Positions 9,887-20,732 of a DNA stretch of 64,000 bases are shown here, piece by piece (within the stretch, counting starts at the first letter, position 1; every line of letters begins with the position of its first letter). Source of the DNA: Elainella sp. Prado103. Its GTDB lineage: Bacteria > Cyanobacteriota > Cyanobacteriia > Elainellales > Elainellaceae. The stretch spans positions 1 through 64,000 of the forward strand of contig JALOOM010000025.1 of the NCBI GenBank assembly GCA_025454395.1, in the 5' to 3' direction. The translations under genes and the position numbers were made by a program. The notes below the pieces were generated by a model. The model was not told the origin of the DNA. It ran no database searches and saw nothing but the letters and a program-made list of their open reading frames with translations.

Positions 9887-10534
9887 CTATCTACGCGGTT
9901 CGAACATGCCAACTTCAGTACAGATTGCTTGGAGCGGCCGATCCCATGGATCAACTGGTAATCGCGGCAAGCGAGCAAATTCAAACACGATCCCGACCGT
10001 CGGAATTCTAGCCCAAGCTGGTGAACTCAGTAATCGATCGTAAAAACCGCCTCCATATCCCAAACGATAGCCTTTCACGTCGCAGGCGACTGCCGGAATC
10101 AGCATCAGGTCAACCTCATTGGGGTGCAGCATTGGACTATCAGGATGAGGTTCAGGAATACCATAAGTCCCTGTTTGGAGGAGCCACTGCTGGGAAGTGG
10201 GTTGCCATAAATGCCAGATCAAAGTTTTGCCTTCACAACGCGGAAATCCCCAACGATGGGGCAGCGTGAAAAGAGGGCTCAAGTCTGGCTCCTGACGAAA
10301 GCTAAAATAAGCCAGGATCGTTCGCGGCTGAGCCAACCAGTCCGAATGGGCAAGATGATGACAGAGCCGATCGCTCTTCTGCTGCCAAATTTCTTGGGGC
10401 ATCGATTGACGCGCCTTCAGCAACGATCGACGCAATTCAATTTTCTGAGTTGCTCGATCGGCTTTAGCACTCGCTACACTCACACTCGGCCGATCGGTTC
10501 CATGCTCCATGCCAGCATTGACTCCACTACTCAT
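9887..10534 (-). CDS. 5-formyltetrahydrofolate cyclo-ligase
   Basis: LRRSLLKARQSMP..., MLIPAVACDVKGYRLGYGGGFYDRLL. Confidence 0.92.
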   Translation of the reverse strand: MSSGVNAGMEHGTDRPSVSVASAKADRATQKIELRRSLLKARQSMPQEIWQQKSDRLCHHLAHSDWLAQPRTILAYFSFRQEPDLSPLFTLPHRWGFPRCEGKTLIWHLWQPTSQQWLLQTGTYGIPEPHPDSPMLHPNEVDLMLIPAVACDVKGYRLGYGGGFYDRLLSSPAWARIPTVGIVFEFARLPRLPVDPWDRPLQAICTEVGMFEPRR

Positions 10535-10716
10535 GCACGCAAATTCGAGTTATCCATATTGTTTCTGCCGATAAAGTGTAGCGTGTCCCCACCGAAGTAG
10601 CACACCCGATCGACAAATACCCGCCTCTTCTAGCTCACCTTTGCACAAGTTAGGCAATCTGGACAATCCAACCTACAATCAAAAAACCGACACCTTACGA
10701 AAAAGAGCAGAGGATC

Positions 10717-11187
10717 ATGCCCTTACAAATCGGAGATCTGGCTCCCGACTTCTGCCTGCCCGATGCCGACGGCACACCAGTAAAGTTACAGGATCTACGC
10801 GGTCAGTGGGTTGTGCTTTACTTCTATCCACGAGATAACACGCCGGGATGCACCAAAGAAGCCTGCGGCTTTCGAGACATACATGCCGAGTATCAAGCTG
10901 AAAATGGGGTCGTGATCGGTGTTAGCACCGATGATGCCAAATCCCACACTAAATTCCTTCAGAAATTTAATTTGCCTTTTACTCTACTTTCCGATCCGGA
11001 TGGGCAAGTTGCGGCAGCCTATGATAGCTATGGTCTGAAGAAGTTTATGGGCAAAGAATATATGGGCATCAGTCGTAACACATTTTTGATCGATCCAGAA
11101 GGTATAATCCAGCGAATTTACCGCAAAGTTAAACCCGAAAATCATGCGACAGAAGTTTTGAGCGATTTAGCTCAACTCGCTTCATAA
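10717..11187 (+). CDS. bcp: Peroxiredoxin (Bcp/PrxQ family)
   Basis: IGDLAPDFCLPDADG, VLYFYPRDNTPGCTKEACGFRD. Confidence 0.95.
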   Translation: MPLQIGDLAPDFCLPDADGTPVKLQDLRGQWVVLYFYPRDNTPGCTKEACGFRDIHAEYQAENGVVIGVSTDDAKSHTKFLQKFNLPFTLLSDPDGQVAAAYDSYGLKKFMGKEYMGISRNTFLIDPEGIIQRIYRKVKPENHATEVLSDLAQLAS

Positions 11188-11521
11188 TCTTCACGTTACT
11201 GTAGTAACTGGACAGTGGCAATGTTATGAACTTGGTTATGAATTTGTTGTAATTACAAACTTACTGTGACGATGTTGTGACTGTGTTGTGACTGTTAGCG
11301 ACCATTCTATGCCAGGACTGCAACCCTCAACTGTCACACTGTTATACTGTCGTCCAGCCAGTCATACTGTCACTGGGATAATTGTTGATTCAAGATTGTT
11401 CACTCAAGTTGATTTTGCTCCCGATCCGAGTCCAGACAGAACACGATCGAACTCTAACCTGATCTTGGCAATCACTCTCGATCGATTCTGTTGTCTTAGT
11501 GCTTAAGGATGATCGCAGTCG

Positions 11522-11977
11522 ATGCTCCAATTGTGGCGATTTTTACAAACAGCTCTTGGCGTTATTTTTCGCCATCCCATTACTGGCACCAGCATTATTC
11601 CAGTCTTACCCGATGGCAGAATTGTCTTAGTCCAACGGCGAGATAACGGTCGCTGGAGTTTACCCGGTGGAATTATTGATTGGGGGGAAGATATCATCAC
11701 CTCGGTCAAGCGGGAATTAACCGAAGAGACTGGGCTGAAGCTGATCAAAATTAACCGATTAGTGGGAGTTTACTCCGATCCCCAGCGGGATCCGCGGTTT
11801 CATTCCATTTGTGTCGTCATTGAAGCCAATGTCGAAGGTGAAATGCAAGTCGAAGACACTCTCGAAATCATGAATATTCAGGCATTTTCACCGCTAGAGA
11901 TTCCCAAAGGTGAACTCTCCCACGACCACGATCGCCAGTTACAAGACTATTTCAGTGGCTCTACAGTGCTCGCATGA
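11522..11977 (+). CDS. Nudix hydrolase
   Basis: Nudix box GGIIDWGEDIITSVKRELTEETGL. Confidence 0.93.
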   Translation: MLQLWRFLQTALGVIFRHPITGTSIIPVLPDGRIVLVQRRDNGRWSLPGGIIDWGEDIITSVKRELTEETGLKLIKINRLVGVYSDPQRDPRFHSICVVIEANVEGEMQVEDTLEIMNIQAFSPLEIPKGELSHDHDRQLQDYFSGSTVLA

Positions 11978-12018
11978 TAGCGCTCGCATGACAGCACTCG
12001 CATGACAGCACTCGCATG
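11963..12018. repeat. 14-bp tandem array (ACAGCACTCGCATG x4) containing the Nudix stop codon
   Basis: Units at 11963, 11977, 11991, 12005; TGA stop at 11975-11977. Confidence 0.95.
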
Positions 12019-12053
12019 AGATTTAGGACGAGATTGGCATCACTGGCTCGGTG

Positions 12054-13583
12054 TCATCGCCTTCGATCGCAATAATCACAATGTCCACAGCCTGACTGTA
12101 ACTCCGCTGGAAACCCGAAGGACTCCAGCAGAAACTGCCAACGACAAGTCCGATGGTAGAGATAGCATTGCATCTGGCGAGCGGCGGTGATTTGCGATCC
12201 AGAAACTTGCGATCCAGAAACTTGCGATCCAGAAACTTGCGATCCAGATATTTGCGATTCAGGCAATCGATTTTTCTGTCGCGACGATTGATGGAATCGA
12301 TGAGGCTGAAGATGAGGCTGAATTTGATAATGAAACGGATCTTGCCATACTAACCGGCCAGTGCTATGCAGTAGCCCTAATGCTGCGCTCGCTTCTGGAA
12401 ACTGCCGTGAGACCTCTATCACATTGCCAGTGTTTGGGAGCTGCCGACTGAGCCGATCGGCTAGTTGCTGCTGCTTAAAAAACTGCTGCTTAAAAAATTT
12501 CTGCCGTTGGCGATCCTCTGGATCCAACCAACCCGTCGGTTCACTCGCCAAGGTCAAGGCTTCAGCAGGTTGACCATCTCGCCCGGCCCGACCCACCTCC
12601 TGCACATACTCAGACAGCAGCAGCGGCGCATGATAATGAATCACCCAGCGGACATTGGGTTTATTAATTCCCATGCCAAACGCCGAAGTACAGATGACGA
12701 AAGCCAAATTATCTTGCAACCAGGCTGTTTCGACCGATCGACGCTCCGAGGCACCCAGTCCAGCATGATAGGCCGCCGTGCGGTATCCCTGTTCGGTCAG
12801 CCAGTCCGCCAGTTGGATGCTATCACGCCGTGTTCGCACATAAACCAACCCAGACGAACCAGCTCGATCGCCGATGAACCGGAGTAACTGTTGTCGCCGC
12901 CCTCGCGGAGTCCAAATCGTTTGCACACCCAGATGCAAGTTCGATCGATAGGGGCTTTGTAAAAATTGGTGCGGTGTCTGTAAACCCAAGACCTGTTGAA
13001 TCACCTGCTGTGCTGCTGGATCCGCCGTCGCCGTAAAGGCTGCGATCGGAATCCGCGTTCCGGCAGGCTTGCATTGTAGTAAGGCCGTTCTGGCCGCACC
13101 CAAGCGCCGATAGGCAGGGCGAAAGGAGTCACCCCACTGCACCAGACAATGCGCCTCATCCAGAATCAATCCATTAATCTTCAAGGCAGGCTGAGTAAGA
13201 CGTTGCCAGACAGGGGGGCTGAGTAGGGTTTCAGGCGAAAGATACAAAAGTCGAAGCTGCTGTTTTTCTAATCGCCACAGCACCTGATGCCGACTTTGAG
13301 CCGACAACTCACTATGCAAAGAAGCCGCAGGCAATCGACGATCGACCAATTCCTTGACCTGATTTTCCATCAACGCCACCAATGGCGAAACCACCAGAGT
13401 CAGTCCTGTTGTCATCAAGGCTGGCAGTTGAAAGCAAATCGATTTGCCACCGCCTGTCGGCATCACAATCAGGGCATCCTGCTGAGTGAGGAGGGTATGG
13501 ACAATTTCACCTTGGGGTGGACGAAAATCTGGATAGCCCCAAATCTGCTGAAGCTTGGATCGAATTTGCTGTAGGTGATGCAT
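12054..13583 (-). CDS. recQ: ATP-dependent DNA helicase RecQ
   Basis: VMPTGGGKSICFQLPAL, DEAHC, TSAFGMGINKPNVRWVIHY, QEVGRAGRDG, C-terminal CGHCDYC. Confidence 0.95.
   Translation of the reverse strand: MHHLQQIRSKLQQIWGYPDFRPPQGEIVHTLLTQQDALIVMPTGGGKSICFQLPALMTTGLTLVVSPLVALMENQVKELVDRRLPAASLHSELSAQSRHQVLWRLEKQQLRLLYLSPETLLSPPVWQRLTQPALKINGLILDEAHCLVQWGDSFRPAYRRLGAARTALLQCKPAGTRIPIAAFTATADPAAQQVIQQVLGLQTPHQFLQSPYRSNLHLGVQTIWTPRGRRQQLLRFIGDRAGSSGLVYVRTRRDSIQLADWLTEQGYRTAAYHAGLGASERRSVETAWLQDNLAFVICTSAFGMGINKPNVRWVIHYHAPLLLSEYVQEVGRAGRDGQPAEALTLASEPTGWLDPEDRQRQKFFKQQFFKQQQLADRLSRQLPNTGNVIEVSRQFPEASAALGLLHSTGRLVWQDPFHYQIQPHLQPHRFHQSSRQKNRLPESQISGSQVSGSQVSGSQVSGSQITAARQMQCYLYHRTCRWQFLLESFGFPAELQSGCGHCDYCDRRR
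12191..12263. repeat. 15-bp in-frame tandem array inside recQ (SGSQV repeats)
   Basis: ttgcgatccagaaac repeated about 4-5 times; protein ...SQISGSQVSGSQVSGSQVSGSQI... Confidence 0.95.
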
Positions 13584-13658
13584 CCTGATTCATACCCCGT
13601 TGATGGGATTCGAGATGGAGTCAGCATTCCCTTAAAAGCCCCCGATCGATCCATCCCT

Positions 13659-14762
13659 TCAACTGTTGATTTGATCAGACTCTAAAATCTGCCGGAACCA
13701 GGCCTCTACTCGATCGCCCATGGCTACCATGGAAAACCGCGCCTCAGCCCGCTGCCGACAGATCTGCCGATCGATTTGATCTAACTGCCGAATTGCTGCC
13801 ACTAGCCCGATCACATCATCAGGTTCAACCAACCAACCCGTTTTGCCGGGCTCCACAATTTCCGCCGGGCCACCACGGCGATAGGCGATCACAGGCACAC
13901 CACAGGCCAGCGCCTCGATCGCCACATTCCCAAATGCTTCCACCCATTTAGGAGTCATTAACAATCCCTGACATTGACCCAGCCCTTGTTGCAGTTCAGC
14001 CGTTCCGCAAAACCCCTGGTAATTAAATCCCCCGTCTGGATAGGTCTGACAGATCCTTTGCCAATATTCTGCATCCGGCATCGCCCCCCAAATGTAAAGG
14101 GGTAGACCTGCCTGCGTAGCCGCAACGATCCCATCTTCAAGTCCTTTTTCAGGCGCAATCCGTCCAACCCAAGCCAACCGATCCTTGGCAGTCGCTTGAA
14201 ATTGATAGCAGGACAAATCCAACCCGTTCTCTAGGCAACAACAGCGATCACCAAAACTGAAGGTCGCCGCTTGGGCACGGCTATGGACTCCAATCGTACC
14301 AGGAAAGCGATCGAGGGTTTGACCCATCACTTGATCCATGGCATCGGTCAGCGATCCCATACTGACGAGGTGGGCGATCGGGCAGTCAAAAAATGGCGTG
14401 AGATAGAAGGGCAGCCAATCATAAGCAAAATTACAGATCAGATCATAACTCGCTTGGATCTGAAAAGCTGCCTGCCAAAGATTGGCCAACACAGCGTTTT
14501 CTGGCAAACAGATGGGCGATTGCCGAGTTGCAGTTTGAGCCGTGGACTGGAGTTGTCCGGCAATCTCAATCACCGGGATATTTTCCAAATAGGAACTCTG
14601 GGGAGCCAAGACCGTCACTTGATGCCCACGCTGCTGCATCGCTTGGGCAATATTGCGCAAGGTTAACTCTACTCCCCCACCGAGCCCCGATCCGATCGCT
14701 CCCACCGGAGTCGAGACAAACAGCAGCTTGAGGGAAGAGGTTCGGTTTACTGTACTTGGCAT
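13659..14762 (-). CDS. Glycosyltransferase family 4; resembles UDP-glucose:tetrahydrobiopterin glucosyltransferase
   Basis: LKLLFVSTPVGAIGSGLGGGVELTLRNIAQAMQQRGHQVTVLAP...; EALACGVPVIAYRRGGPAEIV. Confidence 0.8.
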   Translation of the reverse strand: MPSTVNRTSSLKLLFVSTPVGAIGSGLGGGVELTLRNIAQAMQQRGHQVTVLAPQSSYLENIPVIEIAGQLQSTAQTATRQSPICLPENAVLANLWQAAFQIQASYDLICNFAYDWLPFYLTPFFDCPIAHLVSMGSLTDAMDQVMGQTLDRFPGTIGVHSRAQAATFSFGDRCCCLENGLDLSCYQFQATAKDRLAWVGRIAPEKGLEDGIVAATQAGLPLYIWGAMPDAEYWQRICQTYPDGGFNYQGFCGTAELQQGLGQCQGLLMTPKWVEAFGNVAIEALACGVPVIAYRRGGPAEIVEPGKTGWLVEPDDVIGLVAAIRQLDQIDRQICRQRAEARFSMVAMGDRVEAWFRQILESDQINS

Positions 14763-14923
14763 GATTCAAGGAATATCTGACGATGCAAATAGAGGAGGTT
14801 ACAATCAAAGGTGATTGTTTTAGCCATCTTCATTCTCGCCTGTTCGCCCATTGTCCACACAATTGTTGTTGCAGCCAGCAATAATTGGTCGGGATGGTCT
14901 GAACTGGGGCAGAATAGTGAGTT

Positions 14924-15691
14924 ATGGATGAAGGGAGAGTGCTCAGTGTTGATGAGACATCAGCTAACCTCTCCGTAGTTGTTGCACAAGTGGAAAGTGA
15001 ACCCATGTCTGCTGAAACCAATCTACCGACTGATCCGGAGGCAACGTTAGAGAACACGGCGGTCAAGGACGCTGAAGAGTCTGAAGTATTTACCCTTGAC
15101 CCAGACACCGAACCGTTTGACCTGAGCCCAGAGCAGCGTGAGGCATCAGGAAGCGACAGCATTGCGCTGACCGATTTACAGGCTACCGTCAGCGCCCTTA
15201 CTCAAGATATTGAGAAACTGAAGGCAGAGTTAGAAGATCGTACCGGACAATATATGCGGATTGCCGCAGATTTTGAAAACTTCCGTAAGCGCACTCAAAA
15301 AGAGAAAGAAGAACAAGAACAGCAGATCAAATGTGTCACTCTTAAGGAACTGTTGCCAGTTGTGGATAATTTTGAGCGAGCCCGATCGCAAATCAAACCT
15401 CAAACTGATGCTGAAATGACCATCCATAAGAGCTATCAAGGGGTTTACAAGCAATTAGTGGATACGCTCAAGAAAATTGGGGTATCTCCCATGCGGGCTG
15501 AAGGCAAAGAATTCGATCCCAACCTGCACGAGGCTGTAATGCGTGAGTCTACAGCAGAGCAACCCGAAGGGACTATCCTGGAGGAATTGGTGCGCGGATA
15601 TATGCTCGGTGAACGAGTCTTGCGGCACGCCATGGTGAAAGTTGCCTCAGCTCCTGAGGAGACCTCTTTGCCAGAAGAAGTGTCCAGTTAA
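14924..15691 (+). CDS. grpE: Nucleotide exchange factor GrpE
   Basis: YMRIAADFENFRKRTQKEKEEQ..., LLPVVDNFERA..., HEAVMRE; upstream of dnaK. Confidence 0.97.
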   Translation: MDEGRVLSVDETSANLSVVVAQVESEPMSAETNLPTDPEATLENTAVKDAEESEVFTLDPDTEPFDLSPEQREASGSDSIALTDLQATVSALTQDIEKLKAELEDRTGQYMRIAADFENFRKRTQKEKEEQEQQIKCVTLKELLPVVDNFERARSQIKPQTDAEMTIHKSYQGVYKQLVDTLKKIGVSPMRAEGKEFDPNLHEAVMRESTAEQPEGTILEELVRGYMLGERVLRHAMVKVASAPEETSLPEEVSS

Positions 15692-15917
15692 AACGAAGTT
15701 CTTTGAGCATGGGGGAGAAACCATCGAGTCAAGGCAAATCAGTTACCCAGGATGCATCGACTACGTGGATTACCATTTCCCTGATGAACATTTTGTGTGC
15801 GGCTGATCATATTCCCGGAAAATTGCGGAATACTGAGCTAGAAGCGAAACATTGAGCTGAACTCACTCACGACAGCCGCACCGTCATTCACTGAATACAT
15901 GTATGTAACCGCTAGAT

Positions 15918-17894
15918 ATGGGAAAAGTCATTGGCATCGACCTGGGCACAACAAATAGCTGTGTTGCCGTTCTGGAAGGCGGCAAACCGGTTGTAATTTC
16001 CAATTCAGAAGGAGGACGCACCACTCCGAGTATTGTCGGTTTTGGGAAAACCGGTGAGCGCCTCATTGGTCAACTTGCGAAACGGCAAGCTGTTACCAAT
16101 GCAGAAAACACGGTATTTAGCATCAAGCGCTTTATTGGTCGGCGCTGGAATGATACTGAAACTGAGCGGACTCGTGTTCCTTACACCTGTGTTCGGGGCA
16201 AAGATGATACCGTCGATGTCCAAATCCGGGGCAAAGCCTACACTTCTCAAGAAGTTTCAGCCATGATTCTGCAGAAGCTGAAGCAGGATGCCGAAAGTTA
16301 CTTAGGAGAAGCCGTTACACAAGCAGTAATTACGGTTCCGGCTTATTTCACAGATGCTCAGCGCCAAGCCACGAAAGATGCAGGCACGATCGCTGGACTA
16401 GAAGTATTACGGATCATCAACGAGCCCACGGCCGCTGCCCTTTCCTATGGGCTTGATAAGCAAGATCAAGATCAGAGTATCCTGGTTTTTGACTTGGGGG
16501 GCGGCACCTTTGATGTCTCGGTTCTGCAATTGGGCGATGGAGTGTTCGAGGTTAAAGCCACCTCTGGCAACAACCACCTCGGAGGAGATGACTTTGACAA
16601 CGTTTTAGTGCGCTGGATGATCGACAACTTCCGCGAACAGGAAGGCGTGGATCTCTCTGCTGATAAGATGGCGCTGCAACGGTTGCGCGAAGCGGCTGAA
16701 AAGGCCAAGATCGAGCTGTCTACCATGCTGACGACCACGATCAACCTACCCTTTATCACAGCAGATGAAACTGGACCAAAGCATCTGGAAACTGAGCTGA
16801 CCCGTGCCAAATTTGAAGAACTGGTTGGACATCTGATTCAAGCCACGATCGATCCCGTTGCCCAAGCCTTGAAAGATTGCGATCTGACAGCCGAGCAGAT
16901 CGATCGGATTATTCTAGTCGGGGGATCTACCCGTATTCCAGCCGTCCAAGAAGCAATTTCCGCCCATTTTGGAGGTAAAACTCCCGATCGATCAGTCAAT
17001 CCTGATGAGGCAGTTGCGCTTGGTGCAGCCATTCAAGCCGGAGTTTTGGGTGGAGAAGTCAAAGACCTGCTGCTACTGGATGTCACCCCCCTATCGTTAG
17101 GGATTGAAACCTTAGGCGAGGTTTTCACAAAAATCATCGAGCGGAACACGACCATTCCAACCAGCAAATCGCAGGTGTTCTCGACTGCAACCGATGGTCA
17201 GACCTCCGTAGAGATCCATGTCTTGCAGGGCGAGCGCGCCATGGTACGGGATAACAAAAGCTTGGGCAAATTTCAACTAACCGGGATTCCACCCGCTCCC
17301 CGGGGCGTACCGCAGATTGAGGTGTCCTTTGAAATTGATGCCAATGGCATTCTCTGTGTGTCAGCCCGCGATAAAGGAACTGGTCGCGAACAGAGCATTC
17401 AAATCTCCAACACAGGCGGATTGAGCGATGCCGAAGTCGAGCGGATGCGTCAAGAAGCTGAGCTTTACGCCGAAGAAGATCAACGGCGGAAAGAGTTGGT
17501 GGTCTTACGCAACCAAGCTGATACCCTGCTTTATAGCTACGAAACCACCCTGCGAGATAACGGTGAATTTATCTCTGACCAGCTTCGCAGTCTAGCAACA
17601 CAGCGGGTTGCCGAGTTACGGGCCGCCATTGCCGATCGGGGAATCAGCGTTGAAGAGATGCGTCACTGCTTAGATGCGTTGCAGCAAACCCTGCTGACGA
17701 TCGGCGAAGAGGTTTATCGGCAAGTGCAGCAGCCCAGCAGCACGGATGACTACAATTACGACAATGCACCAACCCAAGCGGCTCCTTGGGCCAATGGTCA
17801 TATGCCTGCGGATGCGGCACCGTTTGGAGAGGAGTATACCGAAGAGTTTATCGACGACGAAACCATTACGGCAGACTATGAAGCAGTCGATTAA
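15918..17894 (+). CDS. dnaK: Molecular chaperone DnaK
   Basis: [38 protein letters not shown]. Confidence 0.98.
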   Translation: MGKVIGIDLGTTNSCVAVLEGGKPVVISNSEGGRTTPSIVGFGKTGERLIGQLAKRQAVTNAENTVFSIKRFIGRRWNDTETERTRVPYTCVRGKDDTVDVQIRGKAYTSQEVSAMILQKLKQDAESYLGEAVTQAVITVPAYFTDAQRQATKDAGTIAGLEVLRIINEPTAAALSYGLDKQDQDQSILVFDLGGGTFDVSVLQLGDGVFEVKATSGNNHLGGDDFDNVLVRWMIDNFREQEGVDLSADKMALQRLREAAEKAKIELSTMLTTTINLPFITADETGPKHLETELTRAKFEELVGHLIQATIDPVAQALKDCDLTAEQIDRIILVGGSTRIPAVQEAISAHFGGKTPDRSVNPDEAVALGAAIQAGVLGGEVKDLLLLDVTPLSLGIETLGEVFTKIIERNTTIPTSKSQVFSTATDGQTSVEIHVLQGERAMVRDNKSLGKFQLTGIPPAPRGVPQIEVSFEIDANGILCVSARDKGTGREQSIQISNTGGLSDAEVERMRQEAELYAEEDQRRKELVVLRNQADTLLYSYETTLRDNGEFISDQLRSLATQRVAELRAAIADRGISVEEMRHCLDALQQTLLTIGEEVYRQVQQPSSTDDYNYDNAPTQAAPWANGHMPADAAPFGEEYTEEFIDDETITADYEAVD

Positions 17895-18029
17895 GCAGCG
17901 TAGATTCAACAGGTAGTTTAGGATGGAGTAGTGAGATAGAGCTCTGCAATCGGCTATGATAGCGAGTGACTTCTGTCCTGCTCCTTTTGCTTTCCCTCTC
18001 ATTCCCCCATTTCTGAAACATAGCGCTTT

Positions 18030-19160
18030 ATGGCAGGTGACTACTACGACATCCTTGGCGTTTCTCGGAGTGCTGACAAAGAGGAAATTAAGCGGGCTTA
18101 CCGGCGTTTAGCTCGGAAGTTCCATCCCGATGTAAATAAAGACCCCGGAGCGGAAGAGCGGTTTAAGGAAATTAACCGAGCCTATGAAGTGCTTTCTGAC
18201 CCAGAAGTCAAAGCTCGCTACGATCGATTCGGCGAAGCAGGTGTTGGTTCAGCAGCCGGGGCAGGATATCAAGACTTCAGTGATTTGGGCGGCTTTGCCG
18301 ACATTTTCGAAAGCTTTTTCAGTGGTTTTTCAACCGGCATGGGGCAACAATCCCGTCGTCGAGCCGGCCCCACACGCGGGGATGATCTACGGCTTGATCT
18401 GAAGCTGGATTTTCGGGAGGCCGTGTTTGGGGGCGAGAAAGAAATTCGGATTAGCCACCTGGAAACTTGCACAGTCTGTAAGGGGAGTGGTGCAAAACCA
18501 GGTACTCAGCCCCGAGGTTGCCCCACCTGTAATGGAGCAGGACAAGTGCGGCGAGCCACCCGTACCCCCTTTGGTAGTTTTACCCAGGTTTCAGTTTGTC
18601 CTACCTGCAATGGCAATGGTCAGGTGATTGAAGACAAATGCGAATCCTGCGGGGGCAGTGGTCAGAAACAAGAGGCGAAGAAGCTAAAGATTACAATTCC
18701 AGCCGGTGTGGATAATGGCACGCGCTTACGAGTTTCTGGCGAAGGAGATGCTGGACAGCGAGGTGGGCCAGCAGGCGATCTCTATGTTTACTTGTTTGTC
18801 AACGAAGATGCCAAGTTCCAGCGGGATGGCATTAATATTCTCTCTGAAGTAAAAATTAGCTACTTACAAGCAATTCTGGGCGATCGAATTGAGATTGAAA
18901 CCGTAGATGGTGCGGTTGAAGTCACGATCAACCCCGGTACCCAACCCAATACTGTCCTGACCTTAGAACATCGAGGCGTTCCTCGGTTAGGTAATTCTGC
19001 CAGTCGGGGAGATCATCTCCTGACCATACAGGTGGACATTCCGACCAAGGTCAGCACTGAAGAGCGGGAATTGCTCGACAAGTTAGTGAAAATTCGCGGC
19101 GATCGATTGAGTAAGGGCGGAGGGATTGAAGGCTTTTTAGGAGGGCTCTTTCGCGGATGA
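18030..19160 (+). CDS. dnaJ: Molecular chaperone DnaJ
   Basis: J domain [32 protein letters not shown]; CxxCxGxG zinc repeats. Confidence 0.97.
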   Translation: MAGDYYDILGVSRSADKEEIKRAYRRLARKFHPDVNKDPGAEERFKEINRAYEVLSDPEVKARYDRFGEAGVGSAAGAGYQDFSDLGGFADIFESFFSGFSTGMGQQSRRRAGPTRGDDLRLDLKLDFREAVFGGEKEIRISHLETCTVCKGSGAKPGTQPRGCPTCNGAGQVRRATRTPFGSFTQVSVCPTCNGNGQVIEDKCESCGGSGQKQEAKKLKITIPAGVDNGTRLRVSGEGDAGQRGGPAGDLYVYLFVNEDAKFQRDGINILSEVKISYLQAILGDRIEIETVDGAVEVTINPGTQPNTVLTLEHRGVPRLGNSASRGDHLLTIQVDIPTKVSTEERELLDKLVKIRGDRLSKGGGIEGFLGGLFRG

Positions 19161-19414
19161 GTCACCCTGAAGTCGATGACCAGATGGATTTGCGGGGCAC
19201 TCCTTGCCCACTCAATTTTGTGCGTACGAAGTTACGCCTGCAAAAGATGCCACCCGGAGCGTTGTTAGAAGTTTGGCTTGACCCAGGTGAACCGATCGAA
19301 CAGGTACCGGATAGTCTGCGCATGGCGGGCTACGAGATCGAACAAATTATTGACCAGGGGGACTTCTTTGCCTTAAAAATCCGCCGTCCGGCCTCTGAAT
19401 GGGCAGAGTGTTAA
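19157..19414 (+). CDS. TusA/SirA-like sulfurtransferase family protein
   Basis: [34 protein letters not shown] overlap with dnaJ. Confidence 0.88.
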   Translation: MSHPEVDDQMDLRGTPCPLNFVRTKLRLQKMPPGALLEVWLDPGEPIEQVPDSLRMAGYEIEQIIDQGDFFALKIRRPASEWAEC

Positions 19415-19439
19415 CAGGTCAACTCTTTGGAACTCACAT

Positions 19440-20570
19440 TTGAGCGCTGAGTCTTGTATGGGTGATGGCTGCTTTGATCCACCCGATCAGGGGCACTCTG
19501 ATGCTGCCCTACTGGGCACGGTATTGGCCGTACAAGCCAATTACTACTGGGTCAGGCTGGCTCAGACAGTCAGGGTTGATGTCAGCAGCGAGCCGATCGA
19601 GTTTCTGCTCTGCACCCGTCGTACCCGGCTGAAGAAAATTGGTCAGCAGGTGATGGTTGGCGATCGAGTGCAAGTTGAAGAACCGGATTGGTCAGGTCAT
19701 AGAGGAGCCATTACCCAAGTGTTGCCTCGTCAGACCCAACTCGATCGTCCGCCAATTGCCAACGTTGATCAGATTTTACTGGTGTTTGCTCTAGCAGAAC
19801 CCGCTCTGGATCCAGTCCAGCTCAGTCGTTTTCTGATCAAAGCTGAATCGACTGGACTTCAGATCAGTCTGACACTCAACAAAGCCGACCTACTTGCCGT
19901 TGATACCCAGGTATCTTGGCAGCAGCGCTTACAGCAATGGGGCTATAATCCAATGTTGCTGAGCTTGCAACACCGTCAAGGATTAGCAGCCATTCAAACC
20001 CAGCTCGATCGAAGAATTACTGTGGTTTCAGGGCCTTCTGGAGTTGGCAAATCCAGTTTAATTAATGCCCTGATTCCCAAAATTGAACTACGCACCAGCA
20101 CCGTATCGGGTAAATTGGGCCGAGGCCGCCACACTACGCGGCATGTCGAATTATTCGAACTACCCACGGGCGGACTCCTTGCAGACACACCTGGCTTTAA
20201 TCAACCTGACCTGACCTGTGGCCCCGCCGAACTCGCCCGTTATTTTCCAGAAGCTCGTCAACGTCTTGAGCAAGCCGCCTGCCAATTTAGCAACTGCCTA
20301 CATCGGGATGAGCCCAACTGCGTGGTTCGAGGCGACTGGGAACGATATACCCATTATTTAACCTTTTTGGAAGAGGCGATCCTTTACCAGCAGGCAATCG
20401 ATCGGCGGGGCGAAGAAGAATCAACTCTGAAGGTGAAATCAAAGGGGAATGGCTTACGACAATCTGAACCCAAACTGGCTGCCAAGAAGTATCGTCGTCC
20501 CTCCCGCCGCACTGAAAAACAGACTCTGCGCGAACTCTATCAAGATAGCGATGACCAGGATGCCGATTGA
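19440..20570 (+). CDS. rsgA: Ribosome small subunit-dependent GTPase A (RsgA)
   Basis: Permuted GTPase: NKADL, SGPSGVGKSSLINAL, DTPGF; Cys/His zinc motif CQFSNCLHRDEPNC; start TTG 19440 or ATG 19458. Confidence 0.95.
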   Translation: MSAESCMGDGCFDPPDQGHSDAALLGTVLAVQANYYWVRLAQTVRVDVSSEPIEFLLCTRRTRLKKIGQQVMVGDRVQVEEPDWSGHRGAITQVLPRQTQLDRPPIANVDQILLVFALAEPALDPVQLSRFLIKAESTGLQISLTLNKADLLAVDTQVSWQQRLQQWGYNPMLLSLQHRQGLAAIQTQLDRRITVVSGPSGVGKSSLINALIPKIELRTSTVSGKLGRGRHTTRHVELFELPTGGLLADTPGFNQPDLTCGPAELARYFPEARQRLEQAACQFSNCLHRDEPNCVVRGDWERYTHYLTFLEEAILYQQAIDRRGEEESTLKVKSKGNGLRQSEPKLAAKKYRRPSRRTEKQTLRELYQDSDDQDAD

Positions 20571-20683
20571 AGCGATGTGCAACGAGGCGGAGCAGGGTGA
20601 AGGCTGGCTGAACGATGCAGATGAATTATCCAAGGGCGAAAAATGCAGGAATTGCCGCATCTTGCGAGCATTCCAGTCTTTTT

Positions 20684-20732
20684 ATTGATAATCCGTGATT
20701 ATTGATAATCCGTGATTATTGATAATCCGTGA
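20684..20732. repeat. 17-bp tandem array (ATTGATAATCCGTGATT x3) containing a stop codon
   Basis: Units at 20684, 20701, 20718; stop codon (tta) of the minus-strand CDS at 20716-20718. Confidence 0.95.

Noticed and set aside
12153-12353. ORF with SRNLRSRNLRSRNLRSRYLR repeats
   Set aside because: Antisense translation of the recQ 15-bp array
15894-15910. Palindrome ATACATGTAT upstream of dnaK as a heat-shock operator
   Set aside because: Too short and not a CIRCE element; no second copy at grpE seen
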